Shown one piece after another: positions 61,662 to 64,000 of a stretch of DNA of 64,000 nucleotides (its first letter is position 1; every line of letters begins with the position of its first letter). The stretch is from JAMXLO01 sp963812475 (GTDB lineage Bacteria; Pseudomonadota; Alphaproteobacteria; Acetobacterales; Acetobacteraceae). The stretch covers positions 258,459 through 322,458 of the forward strand of contig CAWEVI010000050.1 in the NCBI GenBank assembly GCA_963812475.1. Reading direction: 5' to 3'. A program made the position numbers and the translations under genes. The notes under the pieces were generated by a model, which saw only the letters and a program-made list of their open reading frames with translations, was not told the DNA's origin and did no database searches.

Positions 61662-61697
61662 GGTGGCGCGCTGTGAGCTGCTTCACAGCGCGTCACC
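61662..61697 (+). terminator. strong hairpin after acs
   Basis: GGTGGCGCGCTGTGA pairs with TCACAGCGCGTCACC over 15 bases with one G-U pair, around a 6-base loop. It lies 20 bases after the acs stop. No clear T run follows, so rho-independent stopping is likely only in part. Confidence 0.55.
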
Positions 61698-61853
61698 GTC
61701 CCCTTCGGTAGGAGCGATGCAGGGAGCGCTGGTTTGGAGGGACCTGCGATCGCGATCAGCCTGATGCAACGATCATTCATCACGGAATCGTGATTTCGCT
61801 CCTGGCAAGAGCGACGGAGAGTCTGTCCAGCGAGCCGGTGGAAAGTTCTTGCC

Positions 61854-64000
61854 ATGGATGCCTACACCCAAGATCGTCGTCGCTTGCGGATCGATACGGT
61901 CCTGGGCCAGGATCACGTCCTGCCGGTATCATTGCGCGGACGGGACAGCATCTCTGCTTTCTTCTCCTATGACGTCGAGCTTGCATCGACGGACCACGCC
62001 ATCAAGGCAGACGACATACTCGGCACGTCGGCCACCGTCCGGCTTGACGACAGCACCGGTCTCTACACGAACATCAATGGCGTAGTTTCGCGGTTCGCCG
62101 TGTCGGGGCGCGATGCGCGCGGCTTCAGCCTGTATCGCATCTGCGTGGTCCCGAGCCTTTGGTTCCTTACCCAGACGCGCGATTGCCGGATCTTCCAGGA
62201 CAAGAACGTCCGCGACATCGTCGATGCGATCCTTGGCGAGCACGGCATACAGCACAAGGAATGGCGCCTGAACGCCGAGCACGAGAAGCGCGACTACTGC
62301 GTGCAGTACCGCGAGACCGCCTATGACTTCATCTGCCGTCTGCTGGAGGAGGAAGGGATCTTCTTCTACTTTCGCCACGATGATAAAAAGCACACCGTGG
62401 TGTTCAGCGACAATAATCGCGGCCTGACGAAATGCGCCAACGAGCGGGTCGCGATCGCGGGGGACGTCGGCGCGCCGGGCGGCATCTGGCAATGGGAAAG
62501 CACCTACCGGTTCCGCACCGGGCAGTGGGCACTCGGCGACTATAATTTCGAGACCCCGTCCACCAGCCTGACAACCGAGAAAAAGACCGTCAATCAGGTA
62601 TTGGCGAAGCGGCCATTCGAGGTGTTCGACTATCCCGGCCGCTACCTGAAGAAGAGTCCCGGCGACGCGCTGACGAAGCTGCGGATCGAGTACGAGGAAG
62701 CCGCCTATCAGGAGACCTCCGGCGAGGGCGCCTGTCTCGGATTTACCGCGGGGACTTATTTCTCCCTGTCCAGCGGCGATGCGCGCGAGACCGGCAAGGA
62801 GTACCTTGTCAGTTCGGTCGAGCATTCCGCGGAGGATTGGAGCGAGCTGACGCAGGATGCCAAGCCGGCGACCTACTCGAATCGCTTCCGCTGCGCGCTG
62901 CGCTCGGTGCCGTACCGGCCGGAGTTAAAGACCGAGCGCCCGCGAATCCATGGCACGCAGACCGCGGTGGTCACCGGCCCGGGCGGATCCGAGATCTTCA
63001 CGGACAAGTACGGCCGCATCAAGGTGCACTTCCACTGGGACCGGCAGGGCAAGAAGGACGAGCACAGTTCCTGCTGGATCCGGGTGGCGCAGAGCTGGGC
63101 CGGACGCAGCTTCGGCACGTGGTATGTGCCGCGCATCGGCCAGGAGGTCGTGGTCGCGTTCCTGGAGGGCGATCCCGACCGGCCGCTGGTGGTCGGCTCC
63201 GTCTACAACGCCGAGCAGACCGTGCCGTTCAGCCTGCCCGCCAACGCCACGCAGAGTGGTCTGCGGACGCGCTCGTCGATGGGCGGCGGTGCGGCGAACT
63301 GCAACGAGTTCCGCTTCGAGGACAAGAAGGGCTCGGAGCTGGTTTCGCTGCATTCGGAGAAGGATCTTTCGACGGAGACCGAGCACGACGCGACGCACTG
63401 GGTGGGGCACGACGAAACGACGACGGTGGATAACAACCGCACCGAGACCGTGCACGGCAACGAGACGATCACGATCGACAAGAACCGCACCGAGACGGTG
63501 CACATGAACGAGACGGTGCAGATCGATCTGAACCGGGCGCATACGATCGGCGTGGCGGAGATGCTGACGGTCGGTGCGGCGCGTGTTCACAGCGTGGGTC
63601 TGGCCGAGGCGATCACTGTGGGGACGGCACGCACGGTGACGGTGGGCGCGGCGCAGACGATCACTGTGGGCGCGGACCAGGCGATCACGGTCGGCGCGAA
63701 CCAGACGATCAATGTGGCGAATGATCAGACGATCTCGGTGGGGGCGAACGAGAATGTGTCGGTGGGCGGCAACGAGACGATCTCGGTGGCCAAGGATCGT
63801 TCCACCAACGTGAGTGAGAACGAGACGCTGGAGGTCGGGAAGAAGATCATGATCTCGGCCGGCGAAGAGATCGTGTTGAAGACGGGTTCGGCGACGATCA
63901 CGATGAAGAAGAATGGTGATATCACCATCGAGGGCAAACAGATAACGATCAAGGGGTCAGGCGATGTCATCATTAAAGGACAAAAAATCCTCCAGAACTG
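61854..64000 (+). CDS. vgrG: type VI secretion system tip protein VgrG (3' end outside window)
   Basis: From ATG 61854 the frame stays open to the window end, at least 715 codons. The N-terminal part (1-~350) is gp27/gp44-like, with R-E-T-A-Y-D-F-I-C-R-L-L-E-E-E-G-I-F-F-Y-F, the hallmark of VgrG. The gp5-OB part has R-I-H-G-T-Q-T-A-V-V (~365), Y-G-R-I-K-V-H-F-H-W-D-R (~383) and W-Y-V-P-R-I-G-Q-E-V-V-V. From ~515 on, short repeats of the type T-V-G-A-x-x-T-I-T-V form the C-terminal beta-helix needle. The tip, and any effector domain, lies beyond 64000. No other T6SS gene is seen in the window. Confidence 0.94.
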   Translation, partial: MDAYTQDRRRLRIDTVLGQDHVLPVSLRGRDSISAFFSYDVELASTDHAIKADDILGTSATVRLDDSTGLYTNINGVVSRFAVSGRDARGFSLYRICVVPSLWFLTQTRDCRIFQDKNVRDIVDAILGEHGIQHKEWRLNAEHEKRDYCVQYRETAYDFICRLLEEEGIFFYFRHDDKKHTVVFSDNNRGLTKCANERVAIAGDVGAPGGIWQWESTYRFRTGQWALGDYNFETPSTSLTTEKKTVNQVLAKRPFEVFDYPGRYLKKSPGDALTKLRIEYEEAAYQETSGEGACLGFTAGTYFSLSSGDARETGKEYLVSSVEHSAEDWSELTQDAKPATYSNRFRCALRSVPYRPELKTERPRIHGTQTAVVTGPGGSEIFTDKYGRIKVHFHWDRQGKKDEHSSCWIRVAQSWAGRSFGTWYVPRIGQEVVVAFLEGDPDRPLVVGSVYNAEQTVPFSLPANATQSGLRTRSSMGGGAANCNEFRFEDKKGSELVSLHSEKDLSTETEHDATHWVGHDETTTVDNNRTETVHGNETITIDKNRTETVHMNETVQIDLNRAHTIGVAEMLTVGAARVHSVGLAEAITVGTARTVTVGAAQTITVGADQAITVGANQTINVANDQTISVGANENVSVGGNETISVAKDRSTNVSENETLEVGKKIMISAGEEIVLKTGSATITMKKNGDITIEGKQITIKGSGDVIIKGQKILQN

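Overview
The window is GC-rich DNA that reads like an alphaproteobacterium, most likely Rhodospirillales and possibly Acetobacteraceae. The evidence is a system I cytochrome c maturation operon (ccmCDEFGHI), a DUF1674 SDH assembly factor, a yggT-DUF167-folD block, a fused LivM-LivG transporter subunit, and the dense load of CoA-transferase, enoyl-CoA hydratase and LLM flavin enzymes. This placement is an inference from gene content. No 16S or marker-tree evidence is present.

Layout. 1-3.8 kb: the tail of an FAD oxidoreductase, then decayed DNA (a DUF433/DUF5615 toxin-antitoxin relic and a chimeric choloylglycine-hydrolase/NnrU relic) around an alpha/beta hydrolase and a Tat-exported dipeptidase. 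3.9-12.3 kb: gamma-glutamyltransferase (frameshifted), a D-2-hydroxyacid dehydrogenase, an Old-Yellow-type flavin/Fe-S oxidoreductase and three LLM flavin enzymes. 12.3-19.2 kb: a minus-strand branched-chain-type ABC uptake operon with two closely similar binding proteins, led by an FAD monooxygenase and followed by an LLM monooxygenase. 19.3-24 kb: a second uptake operon (SsuABC/NMT1 type) with an HpaB-family flavin monooxygenase gene set between the permease and ATPase genes. 24.1-28.2 kb: an overlapping operon of a 112-residue protein, a DUF362 protein with a lipid-binding-like tail, an SDR epimerase and an SRPBCC protein. I cannot assign it to a known pathway. 28.2-33.3 kb: a beta-propeller protein, a PAP2 phosphatase, zur and znuACB. 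33.8-40.2 kb: a copper block (DUF2946, an outer-membrane-like protein, copC, and two tandem CopD-cytochrome c-C-terminal-domain fusions) with relics of a second copC and of a PCuAC chaperone. 40.3-45.7 kb: an MFS carrier, two enoyl-CoA hydratases and a double-domain CaiB/BaiF CoA-transferase. 45.9-51.8 kb: tRNA-Ala(CGC), yggT, DUF167, folD, DUF1674, a VOC protein, a second MFS carrier, upp and an amidase. 51.8-58 kb: a deleted alpha/beta hydrolase and the ccm operon. 58.2-64 kb: a chemoreceptor/PilZ relic, EVE, Rieske and acs genes, and the start of a type VI secretion VgrG.

A recurring feature is that at least eight otherwise intact, conserved genes carry single-base frameshifts. All but one fit a one-base insertion. 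They include ccmG, which should be needed if the ccm operon works. Either the assembly has indel errors or the locus is decaying, and reads would decide. Two families of dispersed inverted repeats also lie between genes, including inside the ccm operon.

The most interesting leads are the CopD-cytochrome c fusions (one copy lacks the stretch that carries the likely heme Met ligand), the DUF362-SDR-SRPBCC operon, the HpaB gene inside a transporter operon, and Zur-like inverted repeats beside zur/znu and the propeller/PAP2 pair.
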